Below, piece by piece: positions 46,980 to 57,436 of a stretch of DNA of 64,000 bases. How positions within the stretch are numbered: position 1 is the stretch's first letter; each line of letters begins with the position of its first letter. A program made the translations under genes and the position numbers. Location of the stretch: positions 544,246 to 608,245 of the forward strand of contig MU001674.1 in the NCBI GenBank assembly GCA_010093515.1, written 5' to 3'. Under the pieces are notes generated by a model, which had not been told where the DNA came from, did no database searches, and worked only from the letters and a program-made list of their open reading frames with translations. Source of the DNA: Lineolata rhizophorae (taxonomy: Eukaryota > Ascomycota > Dothideomycetes > Lineolatales > Lineolataceae).

Positions 46980-47798
46980 GGTGACCTGGCTGTGTATGTA
47001 TGTGCGTGTAAACTTTGGGCAAACGGAAGCGTCAAGCGCGCTCTTCTCGAGAGGTTTCTGTCCGCCCGATTGTTGGCGCGATAGGCACCCGAGACCGTGG
47101 TCCAGCCGTGGCCAATGCCCTGGGTAACACATCGTCAACGCGATGGACTCGATGAGTCGAAGTACAAATGCAATCAACAAGTTAAAACAGTTGCAAATCG
47201 ATTCGCAATGCACCGACGTACCTAACGCGACGTGCTGTAGCCCGACCGTAGCCCGGCTGCCGGAAGAGGCTGTTGCAAATGTCTTGTAGATGTGTTGCAA
47301 TGTTTAGCAGATGCGTTACAAATGTTTAGCGGATGCGTTGCAACTGTTCGGCAGATGTCGTCGTCCGAGGAACCGCGCGGTGATTGGGCCGAGCAGGGGG
47401 GCGGTGGGCAAGCCGCCGACGCGCCCGAAGCGCCGAGGCAGGACGGGCCGGCGCGCGAGCTGCCCACGAGGTACCGTGACTCCGCCCTCCCCGCAGCCTC
47501 GCGCTACGGCCTTGTAGCCTGACAACGCGACGTGCAGAGGATCGCTGGTGCTGGGGTGGCTTCACAGGACGCGCGCGCGCGGCCGATTCACGGAGGACGT
47601 AACTACCAGCGCATCTCTATTACGAAAGCCAGTTTTACCTCTCGGTTCGGCCCGGCTGCCGGCGGCGGCGAACCAGTCGTTGCCCAAAAACGCCGGGAGC
47701 GCCTGCCAGACGCGCCGTCGCGCCCCTGCCTTGAACCAGCCCGTCCTTCCTTCCTTGCCCGGATGTCCTCCCGCCTTCCTTCCCGGCACGGAGACCCT
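46980..47798. other. Intergenic: RTC4-like promoter and RCL1 3' flank
   Basis: Upstream of the RTC4-like gene. It contains the 22-bp minisatellite at 47272-47358. A repeated GCGACGTG motif lies near 47227 and 47525 with CCGGCTGCCGG near 47253 and 47651; no gene was found. Confidence 0.5.
47272..47358. repeat. Minisatellite, four 22-bp units
   Basis: Four units of about 22 bp: 47272-47293, 47294-47314, 47315-47336, 47337-47358. Consensus GTTGCAAATGTTTAGCAGAT plus a final GY. The units differ at several positions, so the array is not recent. Confidence 0.85.
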
Positions 47799-49085
47799 TC
47801 ACGCAATCTTCCTCCCCACATTCCCCACGCCCCTCCCCACCACGCTCACCACCACATCCCCGTCTCCCTTCCCCTCCTCGTCCACGTCCCTGAGCCCCCA
47901 GCCTCTGCCCCCCAAAGCCCTCACCTCCCTCGCCAGCATCACCCACTCCTCGCTCCCGACGACCTCCCTGCCCAGCCTCACCCGTCCCACGTCCTCGGAC
48001 CCCATGGCCATGAGGATCATCACCACGGGCATGCCCAGCGGCTGCACGCATCCCCCGCGCGCTATCACCTCCAGCAGCTGCAGCGCGGCGCGACGGCCCA
48101 CGTCCTCGGCCGGGACCCCGCCGTCGGGCGGCGCGGCCGTGTCGGCCGAGTAGATGCACCCTGTGCTGGACTCTGCGACGAGGGAGATGCCGAACCCGAT
48201 GCCCGGTCGGCGCTGCCCAGCTGCCTCGCCTCCCGGCGTCTCTCGGGCGTCCTTGGCGGCCGGAGGCGCCCCGCTGACGTCGGAGAAGACGTACGTGTCC
48301 GGGACCAAGGGATTCAGGACGCCCCTGGCCGCCTCGATCGTGCGCGCGTTGTTGGCGCCCGCCACGCCCGTCGCGTACGCAACGCCCCTCACGCGCTTGA
48401 CCCGCCCCGGGTTAAGCCAGTGCAGCGTCTTCGGCAGGCGGACCTGGTGCCCGAACAGCAGGTGGACCTCGCCGCCGGCGCCCCGCTCCGCCGCCGCGGC
48501 GTCTACGGCCTCGCACGCGCGCCGCACGACGCGCAGCTCGATGTTGACCATGATGCCGAAGCGCTCGAACAGCGGTAGGACGGCCGTGCGCACCGTGTCG
48601 ACGCTGACGTCGGCGCCGGCCGCGCGGCTCGTCGCCCCCGTCACGACCCCTGCCCCGTGCAGCACCGCGTGCACCGGCGCCTTGCTGAAGGGCGCCAGTA
48701 CGCACAGCGGCACCAGGAAGTAGCTCGCGCCGCGCCGCACCTGCGGGCCGACCTCGTGCCGGATCACTCGCCGGGCTTTGTTGGCGCTGCCGTCGGCCCC
48801 GCCGCCGCCCGCGCCCACGCCCGGCGCACCGCTGCCGACGATTAGGCCGGGCCGGTACAGGAGTGTCGTGCCGGATTGGCTAAGCTCGATGCGCGAGCCG
48901 TTCGTGATTGCGTCGAGGAGGCGTAGGAGAGAGACTTCGTGGGGAGCGAGGCCGGGGGAGGACGGCGAGTGTGGCCGGATTTTGGTGATTAGGATTGGGC
49001 GGCCGGTTAAGGTCGAGAGGACAAGGCGGGTCGAGAGGTGGCGGGAGCCAGTGAGACGGAGTGGCGGCTGGTTGGGAGCGGTCAT
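47799..49085 (-). CDS. RCL1: Rcl1, RNA 3'-phosphate cyclase-like ribosome biogenesis factor
   Basis: Nucleolar factor of the U3 small-subunit processome, needed for 18S rRNA maturation (site A2) with Bms1; related to RNA cyclases but with no cyclase activity known. Single exon, 428 aa (yeast 367). The N-terminus shows RLTGSRHLSTRLVLSTLTGR, PHEVSLLRLLDAITNGS and the GTTLLYRPG segment, close to yeast Rcl1 LATLSGKP / EVSFLRLIESVTNGS. Later: RRGASYFLVPLCVLAPFSK, then VDTVRTAVLPLFERFGI. Two Gly/Ala-rich insertions account for the extra length. The start ATG at 49085 is the first of the frame. Divergent from SEC20. Confidence 0.92.
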   Translation of the reverse strand: MTAPNQPPLRLTGSRHLSTRLVLSTLTGRPILITKIRPHSPSSPGLAPHEVSLLRLLDAITNGSRIELSQSGTTLLYRPGLIVGSGAPGVGAGGGGADGSANKARRVIRHEVGPQVRRGASYFLVPLCVLAPFSKAPVHAVLHGAGVVTGATSRAAGADVSVDTVRTAVLPLFERFGIMVNIELRVVRRACEAVDAAAAERGAGGEVHLLFGHQVRLPKTLHWLNPGRVKRVRGVAYATGVAGANNARTIEAARGVLNPLVPDTYVFSDVSGAPPAAKDARETPGGEAAGQRRPGIGFGISLVAESSTGCIYSADTAAPPDGGVPAEDVGRRAALQLLEVIARGGCVQPLGMPVVMILMAMGSEDVGRVRLGREVVGSEEWVMLAREVRALGGRGWGLRDVDEEGKGDGDVVVSVVGRGVGNVGRKIA

Positions 49086-49500
49086 CGTGGAATGCCAGAT
49101 CTGGAGAGGCGGAAGAAAGGCTCGATTTATTTGGTCTCGGGATTGTGACTTGTTGTAAAAGCGATTCGCAGAGTGGCACGATAACGAGGTGCAGAACAGG
49201 AGAAGTGCGCCGTTTAAGGTCTAGCCGTAGGCCAATTGCCTCCTCATTGTAGGCTCGGGAGTACGGAATATGCGCCGCAGAGTCGAAATATAGGTAGCTT
49301 CGTGATGTTGACAGCCACCGGCCGGGGAGGAAGAAATGTGTCCGGTGCGGTCCAATTTTCTGCCGGCCTTTCCAAGGCGGTGACAAGGACCTTGGTAGGA
49401 GGGCATCCCCACCGCCCTCGAGCTCTCCCTTCCCCAACTCCGATCCACCACCTGTCCAGTCCACCCGCGTCCCCGCACCCCATCTCCCTCTTCCCACGTC
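49086..49500. promoter_or_regulatory. Divergent promoter region, RCL1 / SEC20
   Basis: About 415 bp between two start codons. The SEC20 side is strongly pyrimidine-rich (49400-49500), as is common just upstream of fungal start codons. No named site was recognised. Confidence 0.45.
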
Positions 49501-51090
49501 ATGACCACGCACGCCCTCGCCTCGCGCCTCACCACCCTCTCCGACGCCCACAAGTCCACCCAACACCTAATTGCCCGCCTCGCCAAGCTTCAGCCATCTT
49601 CCCCCTCGGGCGCATCCTCGCCCTTTCGCTCGCCGTCCGCCAGCTTCGCCAGCCTCCCGAACGGTAGCAGCGCCGCTGAGTTCGAGGACGGGGCCACCGA
49701 CGCGCGAGCCGAGCTCACGGCCGAGATCCACGAGCAGCTGCGACAGCAGGAGGAAGAGCTCGAGCTGCTGAAGGAGGAAGTCGAGGAGTTAGGAGCGGGC
49801 GTCGTCGCGCAGACGGGACATCGTCACGGTCCGGCAGCGGGTTCGACGGCTTCGGGCGCCGGAGAGAGGAGACGAGCGTCTGACTCGGCGAGGGAGAGAG
49901 CACGATTGAACATTTTGGTGGCCCGAGTCGGCGAGGATTTGAAGCAGTACGTATTTCGGTTCCTCCTTGTGTGGCGGAAGAGACGAACAGAAAAGCCAAC
50001 GACAGACCACCTTCGCAGATCCCGCGCCCAATTCCGCCACGCCCAGCTGCGCGCCCAACGCGCCGCCACGCAAGCCCGCTCTAAAGAGCGCGCCGCCTTC
50101 GTCTCTAGCCTCCTCGCCACCGCTTCCGACACCGCCAACACCTCCGCCTCCGACTCCTCCCGCAGCGCCTCCCCCTCAGCCTCCACCGCCCTCTTCGGCA
50201 CAGCCCAGGAGAAGCAACAGCGTCGCAACCGCGGCGGCGCCGCCGACCCGAGCAAATCGCAGGCCGAGCTCGAAGCGGCAGCCTCGTCGGACGTGACGGC
50301 CGCGCTGCGCCGCACGCACGCGCTGCTGCAGTCGGAGCTCTCGCGCAGCCGGTTCGCGCAGGAGACGCTAGACCAGTCGAGCGCGGCGCTGGCCGACCTG
50401 TCGGAGCGCTACGCGGGGCTCGACGACCTGCTCAGCGCCAGCAAGGGCCTGCTCGGCACCCTTCTCAAGAGCAACAAGAGCGACACCTGGTACCTGCAGA
50501 CGGCCTTCTGGCTCCTGGTCGTCACGGCTTCCTGGATCGCGTTCCGCAGGTTCCTGTACGGTCCGCTGTGGTGGCTGGTCTGGCTGCCGGTCAAGCTGGT
50601 CTGGTCGGCGCTGGCGAGCCTCGTTGCGGCTGCGGCGAGCGCTAACGCGGACCCCAACGCCGCGGGTAGTAGTAGTAGTGGCAGTAGTAGTAGTCTGGCC
50701 AGAGCGGCAAGGGGCCCGACATCGCGCCCGCCGCTCATCGTCAAGCCGAGCGCAAAGGGTGGTCCGCCAAAGATCGACTGGATGAGCGACCAGGGCGCGC
50801 CGTACGTGCGCGCGGGCGGGGGTGGCGCCGGCGCGAAGGACGAGGAGGATCCCTCGCTGAGAGGTAGCATGTCGCAGCGGGTGGGGCAGATGGCGGAGGC
50901 AAGCAGGGAGCAGGGACAGGGGCAGCAGCAAGGCGAAGGGCAAGATAATAAGCAAGGAGGCGCTGGTGCTAGTGGCGATGTGCCCAGAAGGGGAGACGGG
51001 ACGCCCTTGGTCGAATCGGATCAGCCGAGGAATCCGAAGAAGAGGATGTGGGATGCGGATGAGGAGAGGAGGAAGAGGGATGAGCTGTAA
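49501..51090 (+). CDS. SEC20: Sec20-type ER SNARE (Qb), C-terminal RDEL
   Basis: ER t-SNARE of the Dsl1/Use1/Ufe1 complex receiving Golgi-derived COPI vesicles. Exons 49501-49946 and 50019-51090, 505 aa. The 72-nt intron (GTACGT...TCGCAG) is a multiple of three and has no stop, so retention would add 24 residues. An N-terminal helical region (DARAELTAEIHEQLRQQEEE) is followed by the Sec20/BNIP1 SNARE segment (RTHALLQSELSRSRFAQETL, then LLGTLLKSNKSDTWYLQ). The membrane segment starts near residue 310 (TAFWLLVVTASWIAFRRFLY), with more hydrophobic residues after it. A lumenal tail of about 150 residues is Gly/Ser/Gln-rich and ends KRDEL, an HDEL-like retrieval signal; yeast Sec20 ends HDEL. Confidence 0.93.
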   Translation: MTTHALASRLTTLSDAHKSTQHLIARLAKLQPSSPSGASSPFRSPSASFASLPNGSSAAEFEDGATDARAELTAEIHEQLRQQEEELELLKEEVEELGAGVVAQTGHRHGPAAGSTASGAGERRRASDSARERARLNILVARVGEDLKQYVFRFLLVWRKRRTEKPTTDHLRRSRAQFRHAQLRAQRAATQARSKERAAFVSSLLATASDTANTSASDSSRSASPSASTALFGTAQEKQQRRNRGGAADPSKSQAELEAAASSDVTAALRRTHALLQSELSRSRFAQETLDQSSAALADLSERYAGLDDLLSASKGLLGTLLKSNKSDTWYLQTAFWLLVVTASWIAFRRFLYGPLWWLVWLPVKLVWSALASLVAAAASANADPNAAGSSSSGSSSSLARAARGPTSRPPLIVKPSAKGGPPKIDWMSDQGAPYVRAGGGGAGAKDEEDPSLRGSMSQRVGQMAEASREQGQGQQQGEGQDNKQGGAGASGDVPRRGDGTPLVESDQPRNPKKRMWDADEERRKRDEL

Positions 51091-51699
51091 AAGCGTGTTA
51101 GTTTGCTGTTCGGTTCCGAGGGGCTTGGTGGGATGTTTTGGTTTGAACTGGTTAGTAATGAGTATGTATACGAAAGCGATTATTTTGCAAGGAGAAGTTG
51201 TCGGAATGGGGCTGCGTTTCATATTGCTCCGATTTTAGTGTGTGCAATGTGATTTACGTACGCAATCTCCCGTACAGTGGTGAAAACCAACTTCCGCTTG
51301 CTTGGTAGCATAACCAATAAATTATACCATTTCCAACAGAAGTACCTTAAGAAAATGTATAATGGTGTGGGGTATTGGTAGAAAGTATAAGTTGAGCATA
51401 AGACTTGAAGTGTGCTAAGTGTGTAGTAAAGACGAGGATAATATTAAAAAGGACCTAAGCCCTTAAAGCTGGTGTTACAACGCCTTGATAACTAGAGCTG
51501 TCGTAATATTTATAAGATCACGAAAACAGTTTGAGCGGCTACAGTGGGGAACATTTTCCAGATCAGACATGACGACTTATCCCGTACTCGGGACGCCAAG
51601 ATAGTCATACATCCTGTTCCAGACCTTCTCCTCACCAGTCAATCCAGCACCCACTCCATTCCTAATCCTCAACTCGCCAGCCAAACTCAATGCGCCCCT
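51091..51699. other. Intergenic between convergent genes
   Basis: AT-richer 3' flanks of SEC20 (+) and the TMEM14 gene (-). No further gene or element recognised. Confidence 0.5.
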
Positions 51700-52369
51700 T
51701 CACTCCACCTTCTTACTGTACAGTCCGTAACCGAACATAGCCAGACCCGTCACGGCCGCCGCGCTGAGCCCCTGGGTCAGGGGCTTCCCCGTCTTGATGG
51801 CGCGCGGTATGGACGATCCGGCCAGCGCCAGCGACGCCAGCAGCGCCACGTGCAGCCCGTACGGCTGGCCGTTGCGGATGCGGAACCCGCCGTAACCGTA
51901 CTGGATGGGACGGTGAGCAACGCGGTTTCCGCGGCGAGCGAGTGGTGCGCGTGGAGGCGGAGCGTTCAATGGCGGACGATACGTCGGGTAAGGTACGCGT
52001 AGAGGGAGGAAGCGGGTGGTGAGGGGAGAGGTTGGGCGGAGCATAGAAGCGTGAAAGGACGTACTAGAGCGCCGACGCCGCAGCCGGCTACCAGGCTAGG
52101 GATGGAGCGGGCGCGGGCGAAGCCGGCGATGCCGCCGCTGGCAATGAGGGCGCCAAAGAGAAAGGCGATGTTGTCGTAGGGCTGCGGGATTGGCAGGATG
52201 GATTAGCTATTTGGAAGCTGTTGTAGGTAGTAGTAGCATGTACGGAGTCAAGCTTATAAATTGGGGAGACAACTTAGGAGTTGATGAAAGTTGGAATGTT
52301 AAGAAATGCGGCTTGAAAATGATAGTGTAGATAAAGCCATTGAAACGAGGGCATATTTACCAGAGCCAT
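51700..52369 (-). CDS. TMEM14 family small membrane protein
   Basis: Small four-helix membrane protein; animal TMEM14C acts in mitochondrial porphyrin transport, while the fungal role is not established. Exons: 52369-52361 (9 nt, MAL only), 52181-52065, 51900-51700, total 108 aa, the usual family length. All introns are phase 0: GTAAAT...CGCAG and GTACGT...TCCAG. Segments: PYDNIAFLFGALIASGG, then AGFARARSIPSLVAG, YGYGGFRIRNGQPYGLHVAL, LASLALAGSSIPRAIKTGKP and LSAAAVTGLAMFGYGLYSKK. Glycine-rich helices and the RARSIPSLVAG motif are characteristic. The first coding exon of three codons is easily missed by gene finders. Divergent from OST2 over about 313 bp. Confidence 0.92.
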
Positions 52370-52682
52370 TTTGTTCCCGCACTTAGAATCGCTATCCCGT
52401 ACTCAAACCCGCAGCGAGTGTTCGGATGACGTCCGGGAAGTTCGGAGAGTGAGCATGGACGCACCGAGGCCGATGCCAAGCCGCTAAGCAGCGGCCGAGC
52501 TCCCCGAGACTTGGAGAGCTGTCCTCTCGCGGCTTCAGGGACCACCACTACCAGCCAGCCGCGGGCACGCATCACGACGGGTCCACCACCGCTCCCGACT
52601 CGAAACCCCGACTCTTCGACACACCACCCGTCCATAGCCGCGCCATCACCGGGGCTCCGCCCAACCTCCAACACGCTCAACA

Positions 52683-53319
52683 ATGGGCCCCAAGAACCGC
52701 TCCGCGGCCGCCGTGCCCGCCTCGGCCGCCGCGCCCGCGCACAGCACCACCTCGGCCGCATCGCAGCCGACGACGGCGGGCTCGCACGCGGCGGGGGCCG
52801 GCGGTGGCAACGCGAACGTGGGCGACGCCCAGGCCATCGTCGAGGGCGTGTGGCGCAACTACGTGGCTCGGACGCCGCAGCGGGTCAAGCTGCTGGACGC
52901 CTTCATGGGCTTCCTGGCCGTCGTGGGCGCGCTGCAGTTTGTGTACTGCGTGCTGGCGGGGAATTATGTGAGTGGGATGATCTGAAGCAGGAGAGCGGGG
53001 AGATGGCTGGGCTATTAGGAGGGGGAAGAGGATAGAAGAGAGGCTAATCGGACATCTTTTCGTCGCAGCCGTTCAATGCTTTCTTGTCGGGCTTTAGCGC
53101 CACGGTCGGCCAGTTTGTGCTCACGGCGAGCTTGCGCATCCAGACGAACCCAGAGAATAGGAAGGAGTTCTCGAGCATATCCGATGAGAGGTAAGGACTG
53201 TCGTGTGCTGCTCCCGTTTCGCACGCACGGAGACTTAAAACTACAATTACAGAGCCTTCGCCGACTACATCTTCGGCAGCCTAATACTCCACTTCTTCTG
53301 CGTCAACTTCATCAACTAG
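52683..53319 (+). CDS. OST2: Oligosaccharyltransferase subunit Ost2 (DAD1)
   Basis: Subunit of the ER oligosaccharyltransferase that transfers the dolichol-linked glycan to Asn-X-Ser/Thr. Exons 52683-52967, 53069-53190, 53253-53319; introns GTGAGT...CGCAG, GTAAGG...TACAG; 157 aa. After an Ala/Ser-rich start, the DAD1 signature follows: [70 protein letters not shown] and the C-terminal [20 protein letters not shown]. Three membrane helices are expected. The short third exon (67 nt) supplies the conserved C-terminus, which confirms the join. Confidence 0.95.
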
Positions 53320-53688
53320 GGACTTTTACGGGGTGTGAAACTCCTTTTTATTTTCTTTTTCCTCTTTCCCTGCGATGTCATAGAAGATGGCTACGTCACT
53401 ATGAAGTAAGGAGCGGCGTATGCAAAAGCTTCATCAAAAGAGCAAAAGGCGGCGTTAAGTTCTATATTCAAGTGTGTTTTATACGTAGTTGATTTTCCAA
53501 TGCACATGGCAGCTGACTACAAATTACTATGCCACCACGCCTATCCCCGCTTCCTCATTTTTCGGTGATGCTCACCATGATCACCTCGACATGCCAAAGG
53601 GGAAATGGGCGAAGAGATATATAACTCGTAAAGACCAAACGCCACATCCGTTCTACAATTCTTACCATCCATACCGTACTTAGAAAAT
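53320..53688. other. Intergenic between convergent genes
   Basis: 3' flanks of OST2 (+) and the aminotransferase (-). No additional feature seen. Confidence 0.5.
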
Positions 53689-56013
53689 TCACACTCCATT
53701 TCCATTCGCCACGCTCTTGGACCCGTTAGCCTCTCCGCCACCGCCGCCGCCTCCTTCGAGCCCAAAGCTCTCCCTCAGCGCCTCGCCGAAGCGGCGGATG
53801 GCCTCCTGGATCTTGTCGGCCGGCGCGGCGGCGTACGTGGCGCGGAAGAAGAGCTGGTCGGGCTCGACACTGCGGTCGGTCAGGAACCAGGAGCCGCGCA
53901 TGACGAGGGAGCCGTGCGCGATGCTGGCCATGAAGAGCTCGTCCTCGAGCTGGGTGACGGACTTGGCCGGGTAGCGCGGGTGTTTGGCGTAGTCGATGCG
54001 CATCCAGTGCCGTTGGGATGTTAGAATGTCGGACCAGCTCTGCAATTTGATGGGGAGAGTGGAAGCCAATTTGGGGAGGGGGAAGAGGAAACTCACAAAC
54101 ATGCCCGCCGCCGGAGGCACCCAGCTGACTACCTCCTTAGGCAGATACTTCTCGCACGCCTCGAGGATATTGTCCCTGCGCCCTGTGTACTCGAGCCGGA
54201 GATGGATTAGCCAGTCCAGGTACCCGCCGTGGCCCCAGTGCTCCTCGAGCAGCTTGAACAAGATGAGCTGGCTCATGCCGCTCGGACACTGCGTGCTCAC
54301 GTCGGCGTGCATCTTGTACTTCTCGACGACCTGCTCCGACGCCGTGATCCATCCGACGCGGCTGCCGGGCGCCACCACCTTGGAGAAGCTGTCCATGCGC
54401 ATGACGCGCCCGTCCGTGTCCATGGAGAGATAGCTGGGCACGAGGCTGGCGAGGAACTCGTCGTGCGAGCGAGGTGGCGGCGGCGCCTGCCGCTGCTCCC
54501 GGGCCCCAGTCCCCACGTACGGCTGCATCTGCAGAAAGTAGTACGGCTCGTCCTCGAGGATGAAGAGGTCGTGCTCGCGCGCGACGCGGTAGATGTCGCG
54601 GCGGCGCCGAGCGCTTTGAGTCGCGCCCGTCGGGTTCTGACCCGTCGGCACCGTGTATAGGATGAAGGGCTTGCTCGCGCCGCCCCGCGCCGCCGGGTCC
54701 CAGCCGCTCAGGATGGCGTCCAAGCTGTCCGGCAGGAGGCCCTCCTGGTCCATGGACACGCCGACGACGTGCAGGCCCATGGGCGTCGCCGTGTCGAGCG
54801 CCGACGCGAAGGTGAACTCCTCCGACAGGATCGCGTCGCCCGGCCGCGTGAACATGCGCAGCGCCATGTCGAAGGCCGACGTCGCGCCCACCGACATGGT
54901 GCACGCCCAGTCGGCGTAGGGCGGCCGGTGCACGAGCTCCGTGTGCTCCGTCAGCCAGCGCAGCAGCTGCGCCGCCCCCGTGCCTTGCCCGTAATTGAAC
55001 GCCGTCGCAATGTCGAAGATGGACTTGCCCTGCGCGAGGTCGTGCTTGCCGGCCGATACCGTGGTCGCGTGCGCGTCGAAGTCGGTCCCCTCGAAGTGGC
55101 CCGGCACAGGGAGCTTCAGCGAGAGCTCGGAGAAGGGGAAATATTCGCTGGATGGGAGTCCCCCGCCGAGAGAAATGAGGCCCGGATTGCCCAAGTATTT
55201 AGCTGCGCCCTTAAGTTGGCTACCTTTGCGTGCTAGGGATTCTTCGGTGAAGCGATCTGCGCCATTGCGTTAGCATTGGCAGTGGAAGGGAATTGCAATT
55301 ACGCCCAAAACCATATGTTTGTGAGATGAGATGAAATGAACAGGGCGAGGGGCGGTCGGTTATCGTGTTGGCTCAATATGATAAAAGCGGTCTGATAGGA
55401 TCTGCCGGGATCTGACCCCAGATTCAACGCACGTGGCCCAGAGAGCTACGAATATGCGACGTCGAACGCGGTTCCTTACCGCGGAGCAATCCGCACGCGG
55501 TCCGCGGTGCCAGCCAAGCTTCGAATTCAAGGCATACAGGGCGCCAAGCTTGCACCTAAGCATTCCCGCCTCTAGCCGCGCCGCTCGGAGTGCCGTGAGA
55601 GCCAAATTGGTTGCCTGAGCTCAACAGGCACCACGTGCGTCATGTCTGGGGTAGGAGGCCCGAGCTCCTTTACCGCATGCTTGAGCACGCGAGGAACTGT
55701 GAGGGTCAAACAAGCAAAGCCTCGCTGCCGCCCAAGGGCGAGGGCGTAGGATTTCCGGCAAGGACAAGAAAGGGATGAAAGCCTAGGTCCACTTACGATC
55801 CCATCGCCTGGCCTTGGGCTTGCCCTCGCTCGGGCCCTGTCTGAAGCTCGAGCTGTGCGCCGCCGCCGCCACGCCCCATTGCGTCTTGGGCGGAGCCTTC
55901 CGGCGTCCGAGGATCTCGTTGCTACGAATGGGCCGCGTCAATGGGTCCGGGATCGTGACGCCCTGGGTGTCGGTCACGGCATCGACCTCCATGGGGCCGG
56001 GCGGAGGAGGCAT
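53689..56013 (-). CDS. ARO8: Aromatic amino acid aminotransferase, Aro8 type
   Basis: PLP enzyme of fold type I interconverting aromatic amino acids and their keto acids (also 2-aminoadipate in the Aro8/KAT group). Exons: 56013-55797, 55256-54097, 54039-53689, about 575 aa. Exon 1 supplies MPPPPGPMEVDAVTDTQG and KPKARRWD; a 540-nt intron joins it to RFTEESLARKGSQLKGAAKY. Landmarks: PGLISLGGGLPSSEYFPF, TVPTGQNPTGAT, LEDEPYYFLQ, and SFSKVVAPGSRVGW with the PLP-binding Lys at about 365. The third exon start is uncertain. The donor GTGAGT follows AAGMF, but the family-expected junction before HWMRIDY has GG instead of AG. The nearest AG (54040) adds ten residues. An unspliced frame is also open. 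Confidence 0.9.
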
Positions 56014-57436
56014 TCTCCGAGAGTGGATATTATCGGCTCTAACAGGCAAGCAGACGAAGCCTTGCTCCAGAAAGATTTTCTCGAAAGAACTCCGCTGTTA
56101 GATGGTTGTATCTGCCTGAACTCGAGCCGTGGCGCGGAGCTGAAAAAGCAAAGAGGCGAGCTGTAGACTTTATACGTCAGGCACGCTCAATTCCGACACC
56201 GTCGACGCTCGCCGGTGACTCGCCTCGTTTCGCATTTGCGTTTGTCAAGGAAAGGGCGCGTGGCCCTATATCGGAAGAGCGTGACTGGACGGACTGGAAT
56301 GTGCGGCTATTCTCGGTTAGGTAGGTTTTCTCGACGGATTTGTTGGCGCCGTTGGTGCGTGGGCCGTAGCGGACCGAAGCTCGAACTGCCTGCTTGACTG
56401 CGACTGGCTATAGTCCGTTGTATGTACTCCGTACTCCGTCGTCATCGTTAGTTACTCCGAGACTCCGATTTCCTTTTCCCTGAGCCGCATCTAATCTAAA
56501 AAGGGAATTCAATTGTCTCGATTTGCGCTGACAAGGCTGGACAAGCCACAGCGGCGGCTACGTGGTAGGGGAGACCTTACGTACTGACCTTTCAATCCAT
56601 GTACGTGCGTACCTAGTTCCACTTGACAGCAAGGTATCAACTGTAGGGCGCAAAGGATGCACAACGTAGGGGGCCAAAAGTCGGTCCTAAGATCAGCCAA
56701 CACTTTGGAGCGGAAATCTTCCAAACATCAATGATTGAGACACAATCGGCGGCGCGGTGAATGCGGCAGCGAAAAGAGCTGGGGAAATCAGAACGAGGCT
56801 GCACAAGGAGTCGACCAGATGTCAAGTTCAGTCTAACCCAATCAATTCCAACCATGCGGCGCAGCTGTTGCAGTTGCAGTTGAACTAAGTGAATTATGGC
56901 CGCTCCCCGAATATCTACGCTTTCTTCGCTCTCCTTTCCGGCCAATCCCCAGGTGATGCGTTATTACTATACCGTCCCAAGCGGTGAAATATTTTGGCCA
57001 AGGACGAGAGCTTTTCTGACCAATCAACCCTCCAAATGCCCGCCGTTCAAATGCATAAAAGGAAAGGAAAAGGTGAAAAGGGAAAAGAAAGCAACATGAA
57101 AAAAAAAAATGAAGACCAAAACGAGGAACGGTCGACGTGCTCACGACACCCAACCGAAATGCTGTCTTTCCCGAGGAGATGCTACAGTACCGGAAAGAGA
57201 AATCGAAAAAGGTTCCAGAAACCTCACATGAGATGGGAGAAAACAAATCCGACGAAAGGAGAAGAAAGTTACACAGAATGGGCACATACACGATGCAGCA
57301 CGTTACGGTTCCAACCAAGGTTCGGCTCGCACTACGTCCGCCTGTCTCGGCGTTCCTAATTATCTCCCCCGCACAACCACCTCCATTTCGACCACTCCTC
57401 AACTTCCTCACCCGCCCGCCAACAATCCTTCACCCC
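56014..57436. promoter_or_regulatory. ARO8 promoter region and SKT5 3' flank
   Basis: About 1.4 kb between two minus-strand genes. Repeated GTACTCCGTACTCCG-type short repeats occur near 56420-56440, and A-rich stretches lie around 57050-57120. No additional gene is convincing. Confidence 0.45.
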
